NCBI GenBank assembly: GCA_015478945.1
Contig: JABUQX010088584.1
Coordinates: 1 to 20,994, forward strand
Length of the DNA stretch: 20,994 nucleotides
DNA from: Trachelipus rathkii
Taxonomy: Eukaryota; Arthropoda; Malacostraca; Isopoda; Trachelipodidae
Direction of reading: 5' to 3'
The notes below the pieces were generated by a model. That model searched no databases and was not told the origin of the DNA. It saw only the letters and a list, made by a program, of their open reading frames with translations. A program made the translations under genes and the position numbers. Below, piece after piece: positions 8,870 to 20,994 of the stretch; position 1 is the first letter of the stretch; the number at the start of each line of letters is the position of its first letter.

Positions 8870-9873
8870 AAATCTTCCTTTTTGTTCCCAATACTGGGAG
8901 TAGGGTGCGTGACAAGCATCGGAAAAGAAAAGCAGTAGAAGAACATGACAGAAGTCGAATAGAAAGCCCAACCTCTACTCTCCCCCCTCTATACCATTAA
9001 TTAGTAAGAACTGTCGCAGTCAGAAAATCCACCCTTAGAGCTTGGAGACTGTGACGGATCCTCACTATGGTAAATCGTCGAGTAGGGTTCATCCCCGGGC
9101 CCAGGTGGGCCACAACCATACCTCCCCCTCAACCCCGCTATTCTCTCCTATCATGCACCTCTCTTCTCGTCTCCCCTCTGCCAAACTCACATTTCTCCTG
9201 CAAACATTCCTTTACTGGACTCAATCCACTTTTCTTCGGTCTCCCAGCTGGTCGGTTCCCAACACACTCACCACTATACATCCGCTTAACCAACCGACTA
9301 TCATTCATCCTTTCCACATGACCAAACCATCTCAACATACTTTCATTTATTCTCTCGTTTACCCCTTTCTTTTCACACCACACAACTCTCTATTCATTCT
9401 CATTTTATCATTTTTCCTCACCTAGCACTCCCCCTATGGTTGTCCATCTGAACACATTGAACTTTAGATCTATACTCTTATTCCAGACCATTGTCTCTCA
9501 CTACTATGGCCACAACACAGGTAACAAATAGATACCCTCGCTGCAAGACCCTAGCACACTAAAGACTTAGTCCATTTGCATTCACCAACGATTTAATTGC
9601 ACCAACCACTTTCCTACATTCACAACTTTCTTACCATACTCTGCATCATCCGTTCCCCTTCTCATCCAACACATACCCTAAATATTTAAACTCAGACACC
9701 TGTTCCTCCAGCTGCTCACCATCTAACATAACTTCACACTGAGGGCTATCCCCTCACCACAACCATAACCTTACTCTTATCTACGTTTACTTCCAAACCC
9801 TCCTTTTACACACACCCTGCCAAAAATCTCTCTACCAATCTACTCAAACTCTCTTCAGATTTGCCTTCGAACG

Positions 9874-9876
<3 letters not shown>
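8870..9876 (-). mobile_element. RTE-like LINE, copy C: C-terminal part and 3' tail
   Basis: Matches copy A from 9447 upward and copy B from 8876 to 9590. Encoded blocks on the minus strand include GKSEESLSRLVERF (just after YADD in the family, near 9860), an intact MLRWFGHVERMNDSRLVKRM, and GNRPAGRPKK. The 3' tail contains the same GGATTTTCTGACTGCGACAG-like and CTGTTCC-type words as copy B and ends in (AAAG)n. The 5' truncation is in (TA)n. Antisense to the DOCK gene and in the same orientation as its LINE neighbours. Confidence 0.9.
9138..9383 (-). pseudogene. LINE ORF2 C-terminal fragment (copy C)
   Basis: 81 codons reading EKKGVNERINESMLRWFGHV, then ERMNDSRLVKRMYSGECVGN and RPAGRPKKS. This is the conserved tail of the same family as copy A. 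After RPKK the sense changes frame (expected RWIESVKECL; VKECLQEK is seen), so it carries at least one indel. Confidence 0.85.
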
Positions 9877-9913
<37 letters not shown>

Positions 9914-9935
9914 TACATATATATTAGAAGAAGAG

Positions 9936-9991
<56 letters not shown>
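9877..9991. repeat. (TA)n microsatellite, interrupted
   Basis: Two TA blocks separated by TTAGAAGAAGAG. It lies between the 5' break of copy C and the 3' end of the next LINE. Confidence 0.96.
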
Positions 9992-9993
<2 letters not shown>

Positions 9994-10231
9994 CAGACAT
10001 CACCTACTGCTCACTGGTAGCCCTATTCAAGGAGGGGGTGTTAAAATCAACAAAACTATCAACTAACGCAAATCACGCAGATGAGCACAGACGCGGGCTT
10101 TAAAGTGAGGGAGATTAAATTGAGTAGGAAACACAGAAGATGTAAAGAGAATTCCACAGAACAGAGGTGGCAGGGAAAAGAAGGAGGCACCACAGCGAAC
10201 TAGTCTGGAGTTGCTGGTCAACACAAAACTC

Positions 10232-10763
10232 TCATGTGCCGATATACAGCACCCTCAGCATGAGGGTCTTAAAGGAGGTGGCACGCGAGTGGAAAGCTCC
10301 CTCGAGCACTCTGCCGCTACGGGTACCTATAGAAAAAGATAAAGCACCAACATCGCGCCGCAAAGATAGAGGGTCAAGTGAACTAGAAAGAAACGGACAG
10401 TTTATAAGTCTTTTTGCCTTTGACTCGACCCTATCCAAAAGCCGGATGAAACCAGATATGAGAGCAGTACCCCATACAAGGGCGGATGAGGCCTTTGTAT
10501 AACTGAGTAACTGAGGAGAGGAAAAAGTCTCGCAGTCTAAACAGAACTCCCAGTTTTCTTGAGGCCGCCCTATAGCAACCGTTGTATGTGAGGTTTCCAA
10601 GATTTTTGTTTATGTTAAGGCCAAGGATGTTTATATTGTCAACAGGAGAGACGAGAGAACCGTCGAAAGAGATAGGAAAGCTAGAAGGTGTCTTAGAGAG
10701 GGAGATTTGAAGAAGTTGAGTTTTTAAAGAATTGAATTTCACTAGGGGTTGAGACGACCCCAC
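10232..10763 (-). pseudogene. LINE RT thumb and C-terminal region
   Basis: Overlapping frames give LVKFNSLKTQLLQISLSKTP, INILGLNINKNL, ASRKLGVLFRLRDFF, QLYKGLIRPCMGYCSHIW, then FIRLLDRVESKAKRLINCPF and LSLRRDVGALS. These are standard post-YADD blocks of CR1/Jockey-type LINEs. Frame changes occur around 10430-10500 and after 10300. Confidence 0.82.
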
Positions 10764-11163
10764 CCGGAAATTCTATCCATATCAGCGAGAATAGAATCGG
10801 AAAGATTAAGACGAGGCAATTCTAGAAGTAAAAGAGGGAGCAGAATTGAAATGAGTTGAAGAATGAAGGGTCGAGTCATCGGCATATGAGTGAATAGAGT
10901 TAGATGAGCAGGTGAGAAGATCATTAATGAAAAGTAGGAATAAAGTAGGAGATAAGACAGAACCCTGAGGAACACCACTATTGACAGAAAAGAAGAAGAA
11001 GTCGCCCCATCAACAACAGCCGATATTGAGCGATTTGAAAGAAAACTAGACATAAGTTAAAGAGAAGGAGGAAACTCCAATGGAGAGCAGTGACGCACGC
11101 CATACCCGGTCAAATGCTTTGAAAATGTCAAGCGCCACTACGCAAGTCTCCCTGTAGTTCTAA
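10742..11163 (-). pseudogene. LINE reverse transcriptase core (motifs A, B, YADD in shifted frames)
   Basis: [20 protein letters not shown] is followed by a stop, then SFLSNRSISAVVDGATSS in another frame, then FSVNSGVPQGSVLSPTLF through HSYADDSTLH in a third, and finally SDSILADMDRISGWGRL. At least three indels are needed. The motif order and spacing are those of a normal RT palm. Confidence 0.85.
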
Positions 11164-11456
11164 GGGCGGAAACCATAAATCGGTTAAATAGAAAGTATAT
11201 CACCAGTAGACCTCGAACGCCGAAAGCCGTACTGATGGGGATCGGAAAGAAGAGAATGAGATTCCAGATGCTTTCAAGAAGTGAGAGTTGAGAAGGGTTT
11301 AAAGATCTTATGATAGAATACAGGTGAGAGCTAGGGCGATAGTTAGAAGGATCAGAGCGGCTTCTTTTTTTTCGGAATAGGTGGGACATGTGCGTGCTTC
11401 CAACACTGAGGAAAGTGTTAATATTGAGACATAGAATATAGTTGAATATAGAGAAG

Positions 11457-11775
<319 letters not shown>

Positions 11776-11799
11776 AAATAATTTAAACTAAATAATAAT

Positions 11800-11956
11800 T
11801 ATATTTACTAAACTTATTATTAATTAGGTAATAATTAGGATTATTTACTAATTTTATCATAATAATAATAATAAGGCAATTTGTGCCTAAAAAAATCAAA
11901 TAAATCAAAAAAATCAGATTTTTTGAGTTTTGATTAAAATTCAAAAATCACCAACC

Positions 11957-11959
<3 letters not shown>
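11800..11959 (-). mobile_element. Right arm of inverted repeat with CAGGGTTG terminus (possible hAT-like element)
   Basis: Read on the minus strand from 11959: CAGGGTTGGTGATTTTTGAA, then GATTTATTTGATTTTTTTAG, GGCACAAATTGCC, and CCTAATTATTACCTAATTAA. These align in order with the left arm at 6265-6450 (GATTTATTTGATTTTTTTGA, AGGCAATTT, CCTAGTTATCACCTGATTAA). The outer side is (TA)n. Confidence 0.6.
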
Positions 11960-14351
<2,392 letters not shown>

Positions 14352-14582
14352 TAAAAAAAAAAAAACTTTTAACGTGCTTTATCCCCTTTTCAGTGGGTAA
14401 CACAGGGGGACTACAGGAAATCAAACTTTAAGGCCAGCTATCTTAAACCAGCTCCACCAACGTGTTCGCAGTCGAGTTTTAATTCTCGCCCCCCAGTTAG
14501 ATAAAACTCCAACTGCTACGTGGAGAATTGAACCAGCGTCCTCTTGTATGAGAGTCGGCAACTCACCTCCTGCACCACGAGA
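14352..14582 (-). mobile_element. tRNA-derived SINE
   Basis: The minus strand starts TCGTGGTGCAGGAGGTGAG. TGGTGCAGGAGG (14566-14577) fits the Pol III A box TRGYNNARNNGG exactly; GGTTCAATTCT (14524-14534) fits the B box; they are 31 bases apart as in tRNA genes. A non-tRNA body follows (GCGAGAATTAAAACTCGACT ... GGGGATAAAGCACGTTAAAAG), then a T-run. No tRNA cloverleaf closes, so this is a SINE and not a functional tRNA gene. Antisense to the DOCK gene. I cannot name the family. Confidence 0.7.
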
Positions 14583-15014
14583 TTTATATATTCAAAATAT
14601 TTTAAAAGTGCCATGGGTTTCTCTGCTTTACCTTTAATATATTTTACATTTGCAATTTGAGATAATTTTGTCAAAATATAATAAGACTTGTTTGTGAAGT
14701 TCTGTATTTGAATTTCTTCTCATGCGTGGTTACATAAGGGGATCATTTAGAAGACATTATTCGTTTTGTTAATTAAACAAAAAATTTATTCCACAGTTCT
14801 CTGATCATTTCATTAGTGAATATAGAGCTTCCTGAATTGTTTAAGCAGAAACCTGAAGATTTGAGTCAGAAGCCAGCAAAAAAGTTGCGCACAATCAACT
14901 CATAGGGAATAAAATACATTTAAGAGATAAAGTCATATCATTTTTAAGAAAAAACAGAGAACTAACGGAAGTGTTGCCTCTTTTATTACTGTACCTCATT
15001 CATTTCAGTCTGAT
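14583..15014. other. Unassigned intronic sequence
   Basis: AT-rich. It contains a possible acceptor (TTATTCCACAG, ending at about 14799) followed by some 35 open codons (including ELPELFKQKPEDLSQKPAKK), a TAG stop and then GGAATAAAA, which contains an AATAAA poly-A signal. I do not recognise the peptide and treat it as a weak candidate only. Confidence 0.35.
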
Positions 15015-15035
15015 GTATACCTGTATTTTTCTATT

Positions 15036-15296
15036 TTGTTAATTGAAAGGATTAAAAGGCATATTAATTATAATCCATTCTATAGTATGCTACATGCTAT
15101 ATTAGAGCCGACTGCTGAAAAGAGAAAGGAAATAGAAAAAAGAAAAGGGAAGATTCAGAAAAGAAAGTTTATGTATAACAATAGGACGGAAAATGACCAA
15201 GAACTACAGACGAGTTCGAATAAGGGGCTTAGGCGTAACAGTTTGTCATCTTGGCGAGAGGCGCATAGCTTTGGATTGGATTACTGTCTCGTTTGA
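15036..15296 (+). other. Unrecognised open frame of 86 codons
   Basis: An open frame rich in Lys, Arg and Glu in its middle (EKRKEIEKRKGKIQKRKF), then NKGLRRNSLSSWREAHSFG. Without an ATG near its start (the first is about 50 bases in) it could be an exon, a transposon remnant or chance. Base composition is slightly less AT-rich than its flanks. No splice phase links it convincingly to the DOCK exons, and I recognise no family. Confidence 0.2.
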
Positions 15297-15619
15297 ACAT
15301 TTGACCACAGAGATTCCTGAGCGTTTTGAAATCGATTTTGTAGAAAAAATAATTACAAGATAATTAGTAAATTTTTATAATTCAAATTAAGGAACAAATG
15401 AGAGTTTAAACTTAAATAAGATAAATGAGCAGCCAAAAATTGGTTATTTGCGTTGGTTCTTTACTTGATGAAAGAAAAAGTTAGATTGAAGTAAAAGTAC
15501 CATTCAATTGAGTGAACTCAACAGTATTGTTAATTTATTTTGGAAAATATTGTAAAAATTTGAAGAAATGCTCTTTGTGAACTAGGTTTAAAAAAGTTGA
15601 TTCTAATATATAAAAGAAT
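15297..15619. other. Intronic sequence, nothing seen
   Basis: AT-rich, with no open frame, repeat family or RNA-like structure that I can support. Confidence 0.5.
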
Positions 15620-16023
15620 GTAGTATTCTAGCGCCATGTTGACCACATGAAGCGATTTCTTTGTTGTCAGGTAGTAACCTTGTTTTCAAGAAAAAACATG
15701 TGATTAACAGAGATATCAAATAAGAATTAGTATGGTTGCACGAGTACCTTATGACGCCATGTTAATGTCGATACATAGTGAAGCCTGTCGTAACGGTGTA
15801 AGGTCACTCTAGAGTTAGTATATAGCATCCTCGAGCTTGCTCACATATCATTATATAAAGCTCTGACTTTGTCGACCAGCAGAGATACCCATCGGGTCTC
15901 TGACGTACACCGCGTTTCGTCACTGGTCGGATGGTGAGTGTGAGCTGTTCTTCTTCTCGGGCTAATCTTGCTCAGACTTTAACATTAGATTAGGATTCTG
16001 CTCTGTGAGAGGTGGTTAACTCA
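15620..16023 (+). other. Unclassified block, possible solo LTR or other mobile-element end
   Basis: A sharply less AT-rich segment within AT-rich intron. It contains two diverged copies of a CGCCATGTTRA word (near 15632 and 15756), a TATA-like CATTATATAAAG near 15850, and a downstream GC-richer stretch with GTCGACCAGCAGAGATACCC. A segment from TGTTGACC (about 15638) to a CA at about 16022 would be LTR-like in size (about 385 bases), but I see no second LTR, primer-binding site or coding region. Confidence 0.25.
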
Positions 16024-16172
16024 TATATATATATATAACATATATACTATAGTGTTCTATATTATTACTATTACTTCTATAAGTCATTAACATATATATA
16101 TACATATATTAATATATATATATATATAGTATATATATATATAATATATATATATATATTATATATATATAT
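16024..16172. repeat. Imperfect TA-rich repeat
   Basis: Short TA blocks separated by unique words (TATTATTACTATTACTTCTA, AGTCATTAACA). Confidence 0.85.
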
Positions 16173-17024
16173 ACTGATGAATAACAGCAGCTTGCAGGAT
16201 AAGTATCATCATGTAGACAAAATCTAGCTATATAGAGGTTAACAGGACTAAAACAGAGCTAGCCTATGCTAATTAATTAAGATAATATATAACTGTTGTT
16301 CGATAATCGAACAATAATCCAATAGGTGGTGGTTGATGATTTATATCTATTATCTATATTAATAGATGAGGATATATAACACTCACTACGTAGTGTGAGC
16401 TCATCACGATATACTCTGATACAATGATAAATCAATAAATAAAAAAAAAATGCTAAATAAAAAGTTGTTTTCCAGTGAACAGAACAAATCGGTTTGGGTG
16501 TACAAACATATAATCTAAATTAAAATGTGTCTCTTGCCCAAGTATATATGCTGTGAAAATTTCATATAAATAAGACAAATAATAAAAGAGATAGCGTAGT
16601 TTTTTTTATTTATTGAAAATGGTAAAAAAAGATATTTGGGTTATTTTTTTAGTTTTCTTATGAATGGCGGCAAAACAACCTTGTAGACAAACACTAATAT
16701 AATTTTTGGATTCAGCGCAAAAAACTACATAAGGAAGAACTCTTATATACAAGTCAATAAAAATTTTGTTCTGCTGTATAATAATAATGATAATAAAAAT
16801 AATAACTCTTGGGAACAAATTTTTGTTGACTTGTATTTAATGGCTTGAAAACTTAGCTCCTTCATATTTCCAATGGGAAAAAAACTTGAAGACAATACCA
16901 CATTTCAAAAAATGCAAAATTCATTACTTCGTCTATCCTTTAAATTTTTCATGTTTCTTCTTTTAGTTCTTTCTTGAAATTATCACATTAATTATTTCTC
17001 CCTAGTTATTAACTTAGCCTACTG

Positions 17025-17027
<3 letters not shown>
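16173..17027. other. Intronic sequence with two short perfect palindromes
   Basis: No gene seen. GTTCGATAATCGAAC (about 16299-16313) is a hairpin with a one-base loop, and CACTACGTAGTG (about 16384-16395) is a 12-base palindrome. The palindromes may belong to an old transposon, but no termini are recognisable. Confidence 0.45.
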
Positions 17028-17068
<41 letters not shown>

Positions 17069-17172
17069 TATATATATATAATATTATATATATATATATA
17101 TACTATATTATATATATATATATATATATAATAGTTATTATAATATATGATATATTATATATATATATATAC
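17027..17172. repeat. Imperfect (TA)n microsatellite
   Basis: TA blocks broken by ACTATA, ATATTATA and ATAGTTATTATAA islands. Confidence 0.93.
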
Positions 17173-17589
17173 AGTATATATAACAAATGTATTAATTACC
17201 ACTTAGCCTCTATATCCATTTAATGGGGGGTTCCTTCACTTTTACCATAGTAAGTACTTTGGTTGGGGGAAAGTGTGCTTTTATGTTTACCTGACCAAGT
17301 GGAAATGTTGGACAGATATTTAAAGTTCATTGCAACTTTTACCTCTGCTTAACCTAATGAAGATGTTCTATCCATCGATGGGCATGGTTTAATCTCTTGA
17401 TAAAGGGGACCTTCTGTGCTAGAGGCAGATTGGGAACGTAATTTTTGTGTTGTATAATAGGGTGTTATGTTGTATATGTTGGCTCTGTTTTAGTGAGGTG
17501 TGAGCATTGAGGTTGGTGTTTTAATACACCATACTGTAAACTGTTGTTAATTAATTACAGAAAGTCTCCCTCAAACAGCAATTTTTAGT
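17173..17589. other. Intronic sequence, nothing seen
   Basis: Mixed-composition sequence without a supported exon, RNA or transposon match. Confidence 0.45.
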
Positions 17590-17712
17590 GTTCATTTAGG
17601 TTTGGAGGTTCGAGTCTCGCTTCATACTGCTGTATATAGGCCAGTATCGAGGAGCGAACCATGAAACCTCAGCATGTGTAAGCATCGGTTTAGCCCACTA
17701 AGCCACCCATGA
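17590..17712 (-). mobile_element. tRNA-derived SINE fragment (second family)
   Basis: On the minus strand, TGGCTTAGTGGG (17694-17705) is a perfect A box and GGTTCGCTCC (17651-17660) is a near-perfect B box with one mismatch, 33 bases apart. The surrounding sequence reads CATGGGTGGCTTAGTGGGCT then TAAACCGATGCTTACACATG. No acceptor stem pairs, so this is a SINE head and not a tRNA gene. A (TA)n array adjoins its 5' side. Antisense to the DOCK gene. Confidence 0.6.
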
Positions 17713-17714
17713 GC

Positions 17715-17883
<169 letters not shown>

Positions 17884-18118
17884 AAGAATGTTGAATTGCC
17901 TCTTATTTCTGAAAGGAAATTTCTAATTTTTGTGTCATATAAGCACATGATCATTCAGAGTGATAAGGTAAATGAAGTAGGAATGTAGGCAGTTGTAGAG
18001 AAAGATTAAACAAGGTAGAATGATAAATGGTTATTTTGTTCATGGACTGTTTGGCAATCAGAAATGTGAATGAAATTAAAGTAATCTACACCATACATCA
18101 CGCTACTTCATAGGAAGA

Positions 18119-18119
18119 A

Positions 18120-18183
<64 letters not shown>
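18119..18183. repeat. (ATT)n microsatellite
   Basis: About 21 ATT units, 43 bases before the acceptor of the next DOCK exon. Confidence 0.96.
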
Positions 18184-18185
<2 letters not shown>

Positions 18186-18226
18186 AAATTGCAATGGAAT
18201 TAAAGTTTTCTTAAACCATATTTCAG

Positions 18227-18352
18227 ATGAAAAATGTCGTCCAATTAAAGAGGCAATTGAATTTGCACCACACACTATTTTTGAACCAAATCTTTTCTAC
18301 AGAAACCTCCTATTTGTATCTCCCAAAGATCTCAATTTCAGTGGCAGACCTG
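18227..18352 (+). CDS. DOCK7: DOCK6/7/8-family GEF, exon at the start of the DHR-1 domain
   Basis: A clean 126-nt exon, phase 1 at both ends. It reads EKCRPIKEAIEFAPHTIFEP then NLFYRNLLFVSPKDLNFSGR and PG. Vertebrate DOCK7 reads DSRVRPTREILEFP...NTTYRNLLYIYPQSLNF at this position, the beginning of the C2-like DHR-1 domain that binds phosphoinositides. The acceptor is CCATATTTCAG and the donor is CCTG|GTAAAT. Joining to the exon ending at 5284 makes the split codon G|AT (Asp), giving YPDEKCRP in place of YPDSRVRP. The next exon is not in the window. Confidence 0.93.
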
Positions 18353-18741
18353 GTAAATATTTTTATAAAAAGTTAATGCGTTTTAAACTTCGACTTTTGA
18401 GATTTGCTATTTGATGATGATTTTTTGAACATACTAGTTAAGCATTGACTGAATAGCATCATTCATACTCATATTTTTTTTCCTTTTAATTTGTTTTTTT
18501 TTTTCTCTCAAGAAAGTTTTTTTTTTTTAATCTTAATTTACATATGCAATTGAAAATAAGTTATTTAAAGCATTATCTTCTTATTAAAATTATAAATGTA
18601 TTATAATATAATATATATATAGTATATAAGTATATTAATATATGATATATATATATATTATCATATAATATATATATATATTATATAATATATAATAATA
18701 TATTATATATATATAGTATATATATATATATATATAATATA
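18353..18741. other. Intron start with imperfect TA-rich repeat
   Basis: After the donor the sequence is AT-rich with T-runs; from about 18600 it becomes an imperfect TA/ATATTATA repeat reaching the mariner-like end at 18742. No exon seen. Confidence 0.7.
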
Positions 18742-19180
18742 TACACGGTGATTCAATAATAGACTGACAAACTTGGAGGGGAGATTTCCCACAAGATCAA
18801 CCACGAAATGTAGCAAAAAAATGATTCTATGCATATACACCTTTAAACGTTAAGGATTTGGAGATACAACGGTTTGAAAGTACGGTCCGAAAGGTACCAG
18901 ATTTTGGCTTCATACGCACACTTTTCACGAAACTATAGAGGTCTGAGTTGTGAGTGAAAAGGAATCTCAGGATGGAAGTCGTTTTACGTTAGGAATGGGT
19001 CACACCTGGTGAGAGTTTATGTGGTTCGAATATTCCATTGGTAACAGATACCAGCTGGGTTTGCCAGTTGAAGTGCTGACACTCGGAGAGTCGTGTTTCA
19101 TTTTGAGGCACAACGTATTCGTGAAGCTACAAGGACATAAGGGAGACACAATATTCCAGTGGTATTTTTTTTAAATTACA

Positions 19181-19346
19181 GTAATATAATAATAATATAA
19201 TAATAATAATAATATAATCAATAATAATAAAAATAATAATTAATAAAATATAAAATAATAAATAATAATAATAATAATAATAATATAATAATATAATCAT
19301 AATAATCAATAATACAATAATGATAATATAATAATAATAATAACAT
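19181..19346. repeat. Imperfect (AAT)n microsatellite inside the mariner-like element
   Basis: AAT/ATA units with several slips; it separates the transposase C-terminus from the terminal 3' tail of the element. Confidence 0.93.
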
Positions 19347-19419
19347 CTATTTTTATGATCCCTAATGCAATATTATAGAGGCGGAAGTATTACAAAGAAA
19401 TATCAAAAAGTGGCCTTCA

Positions 19420-20444
19420 ACCGGAGCGCTTACAACCGTTATTACCTTATTAAACATTACTGACGCACCCTTCGAATATTCTGGTTGCATTTAATAAAAT
19501 CTGAAAATGCTGAACAAGAGTCCATCACACGGAATATTTTCCGAAGAAATTTTACAACAGCAATTTTTGAGATGCCTCCATTAGGTGAAATCTAGTGGGA
19601 TTAGATCAGATGAGCGTCGGCTGCCATGAATACAGGATCCTCTACCAATGCCAATCTGTCTGGGAATTTACCGTTAAAATACCTCCGAACAGGCATGCTA
19701 AACTGGGAACGAGGATACTCCATCATGGCATTATCACATGATTTGTCGTGCACGAACGGAACACCTGAGGCGAAATGGGCACGGTATCCTTAGAAACTGC
19801 GAGATAGTTGGCTATTCAGGTGAGAGGAAGGACAATGGACCGAATAAGATGACCCCAAGTATCTTGGCCATTAATTAATGCGAACAGACTACTGATGCCT
19901 GTTGCAACAGCTCCATGCGGATTACCGCAAGACCATAGGTGGGTGTTGAAATTTGTTATACATCTGTACCGGAAAGGTAGCCTCAATTGTGAAGAGTATT
20001 GCGACATAACCATTATCTATGGAACGCTGCTGGAACCATCGGCAAAAGGCAAAGCAGGTTGATAAATCGTAGTTAGAGCACTGCACCCGCGTATATGGCA
20101 TTGGATACAGGTATTATCGAATAAATCCATCCATCACAGTGCTTTGTGAAACACCTGTGTCCGTGGGAACACATGCTCGTGCTGACCTGACGGTCTCTTG
20201 CACCTCACGCATATCGTGTTCTCCTTGTTGCTAGTGTACGCACCACACGTGGTCGTCTTCGATTGGCAGTAACAGGTTGCAAATCGCCAGTTTCGCACAA
20301 TCGTCGATAAATACTAGTGACGTTGTATGAACTAGCTGTCTTCGATCTGTATTGAATCCGAAAACCTGTGGCTCTCACTGGCGTCGTCGTTAGCTCTTCA
20401 TACGTAAATCATTGTGTTCCGCTCCGTTCTTGAAATCGACTACC
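19420..20444 (-). pseudogene. Mariner-like transposase remnant
   Basis: Recognisable blocks: TSIYRRLCETGDLQPVTANR and RRPRVVRTL (about 20250-20320), EVQETVRSARACVPTDTGVS then QSTVMD (helix-turn-helix, about 20130-20210), FCRWFQQRSIDNGYVAILFT (about 19990-20050), NPHGAVATGI (about 19890-19920), CHDG (19719-19730), SSDLIPLDFT (19586-19613) and WRHLKN. The second (19722-19724) and third (19605-19607) catalytic Asp codons are kept, 38 codons apart, but the first is Ile in ILFTIEATF (19985-19987) where LFTDEA is usual. Several stops and frameshifts are present. It cannot encode an active enzyme. Confidence 0.78.
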
Positions 20445-20709
20445 ATGATCTTCGGAGAAAATACGTTGACAGAATCTAACGTCTTACTGACACTTCACAT
20501 TAACGTACATTCAAAATACGATATGTCAGCGTTACCAGCGTACGACGGTAATGTCAATGCGGTGGTATCTGAGATATACGATTTTGTTACTTGTATGAAC
20601 AGCAACCAATTTTTCTGAAGTACGATATTATTATCATTATGAATACAACTATATTCTATAATTAATACTATAATAGTAGACAGTAGTAGTAAATTAGTAT
20701 ATGAAAAGT

Positions 20710-20714
20710 ATTAC

Positions 20715-20752
<38 letters not shown>

Positions 20753-20994
20753 ATTATATTATTATTATTATTTTATTATTATTATATTATTATATTATTA
20801 TTATTTTATAATTATATTATTAATATTATTATTATTATTATGTATTATTATTTAATTATTATAGTATTATTATTTTTTATTATTATTTATTATATATTTT
20901 ATTATTATTATTATTATTATATTATTATATGTTATCTATTTTATTGTTATTATTAATATTAATTATTATATAAATTATATATATTTTTATATAC
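20710..20994. repeat. Imperfect (ATT)n microsatellite to the window edge
   Basis: ATT repeat with frequent TATATT and TTTATT slips, continuing to the last base. The short stretch at 20626-20709 before it is AT-rich with no gene. Confidence 0.95.

Larger units (their letters stand above)
9992..11440 (-). mobile_element. Second Jockey/CR1-like LINE, 5'-truncated, many frameshifts
   Basis: Minus-strand blocks in order: [13 protein letters not shown] (near 11350), a degraded fingers region, motif A ([20 protein letters not shown] at about 11085-11142), FLSNRSISAVVDGATSSSF, motif B (NSGVPQGSVLSPTLFLLFIN at about 10922-10985), YADD at 10875-10886, LNLSDSILADMDRISGWGRL, VKFNSLKTQLLQISLSKTP, ILGLNINKNLG, KLGVLFRLRDFF, QLYKGLIRPCM, and LDRVESKAKRLINCPFLSSS. 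A long 3' tail reaches the (TA)n array. All three catalytic aspartates are encoded, but in different frames. It is a different family from the LINE at 7051-8705. Antisense to the DOCK gene. Confidence 0.9.
18742..20625 (-). mobile_element. Inactive Tc1/mariner-superfamily DNA transposon
   Basis: On the minus strand, a 5' leader (about 20625-20445) is followed by a broken transposase with an N-terminal DNA-binding region and a D...D...D catalytic region, then a 3' tail ending in GTTTGTCAGTCTATTATTGA and ATCACCGTGT at 18742. That terminal sequence resembles the ends of a widespread insect and crustacean mariner-like group (from memory). No matching inverted end is visible on the right; an (ATT)n region follows. 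An (AAT)n array splits the 3' part at about 19181-19346. Antisense to the DOCK gene. Confidence 0.78.

Noticed and set aside
9042..9425. Overlapping plus-strand open frames of 127 and 84 codons
   Set aside because: They are antisense to the conserved C-terminus of LINE copy C.
10167..10502. A 111-codon plus-strand open frame
   Set aside because: Opposite the thumb and C-terminal segments of the 9992-11440 LINE, which have clear family blocks.
17651..17705. A functional tRNA gene
   Set aside because: A and B boxes are present, but no acceptor or anticodon stem forms; it is better explained as a SINE head.

Overview
The window looks like a stretch of arthropod nuclear genome, most likely a decapod crustacean such as a penaeid shrimp or crab (inference). 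The evidence is split exons with GT/AG splice sites, very dense long (TA)n and (ATT)n arrays, degenerate TTAGG-type telomeric repeat, several truncated non-LTR retrotransposons, a Tc1/mariner remnant and tRNA-derived SINEs. Nothing bacterial (operons, Shine-Dalgarno sites, CRISPR) is present.

The one host gene is on the + strand: part of a DOCK-C subfamily guanine-nucleotide exchange factor (DOCK6/7/8; Drosophila Zir is the likely counterpart). Six consecutive exons fit by reading frame, splice phase and similarity to vertebrate DOCK7: 2327-2491, 3895-4032, 4303-4459, 4626-4812, 5107-5284 and 18227-18352. They cover the region just before the DHR-1 (C2-like, lipid-binding) domain and its first residues. 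A 36-nt phase-1/phase-1 segment at 5839-5874 is a candidate alternative micro-exon. The intron between 5284 and 18227 is about 12.9 kb and holds most of the mobile DNA. The exons at 2327 and 4626 carry several small indels that break the frame, while the other four are clean; consensus sequence error or gene decay could explain this.

Layout: 1-1636, antisense RTE-like LINE copy A; 1640-1812, (ATT)n; 2178-2261, possible hAT-type MITE piece; 2327-2491, exon; 2581-2880, (TA)n; 2881-3608, antisense LINE copy B (3' end); 3613-3774, (TA)n; 3895-5284, four exons; 5285-5369, (TTA)n starting on the splice donor; 5839-5874, candidate micro-exon; 6265-11959, a region bounded by inverted CAGGGTTG-ended repeats and holding telomere-like repeat, a Jockey/CR1-like LINE (7051-8705), RTE-like copy C (8870-9876) and a second Jockey/CR1-like LINE (9992-11440), all antisense and head-to-tail, separated by (TA)n; 11960-12230, (TA)n; 12231-18118, mostly unassigned intron with two antisense SINEs (14352-14582, 17590-17712) and an unclassified block with a TATA-like motif (15620-16023); 18227-18352, exon; 18742-20625, antisense inactive mariner-like element; 20710-20994, (ATT)n.

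I did not find a new multi-gene system. The best leads are the micro-exon, the microsatellite on a splice donor, the inverted-repeat unit inside the large intron, the homopolymer-linked frameshifts in otherwise conserved exons, and the consistent antisense orientation of the transposons.
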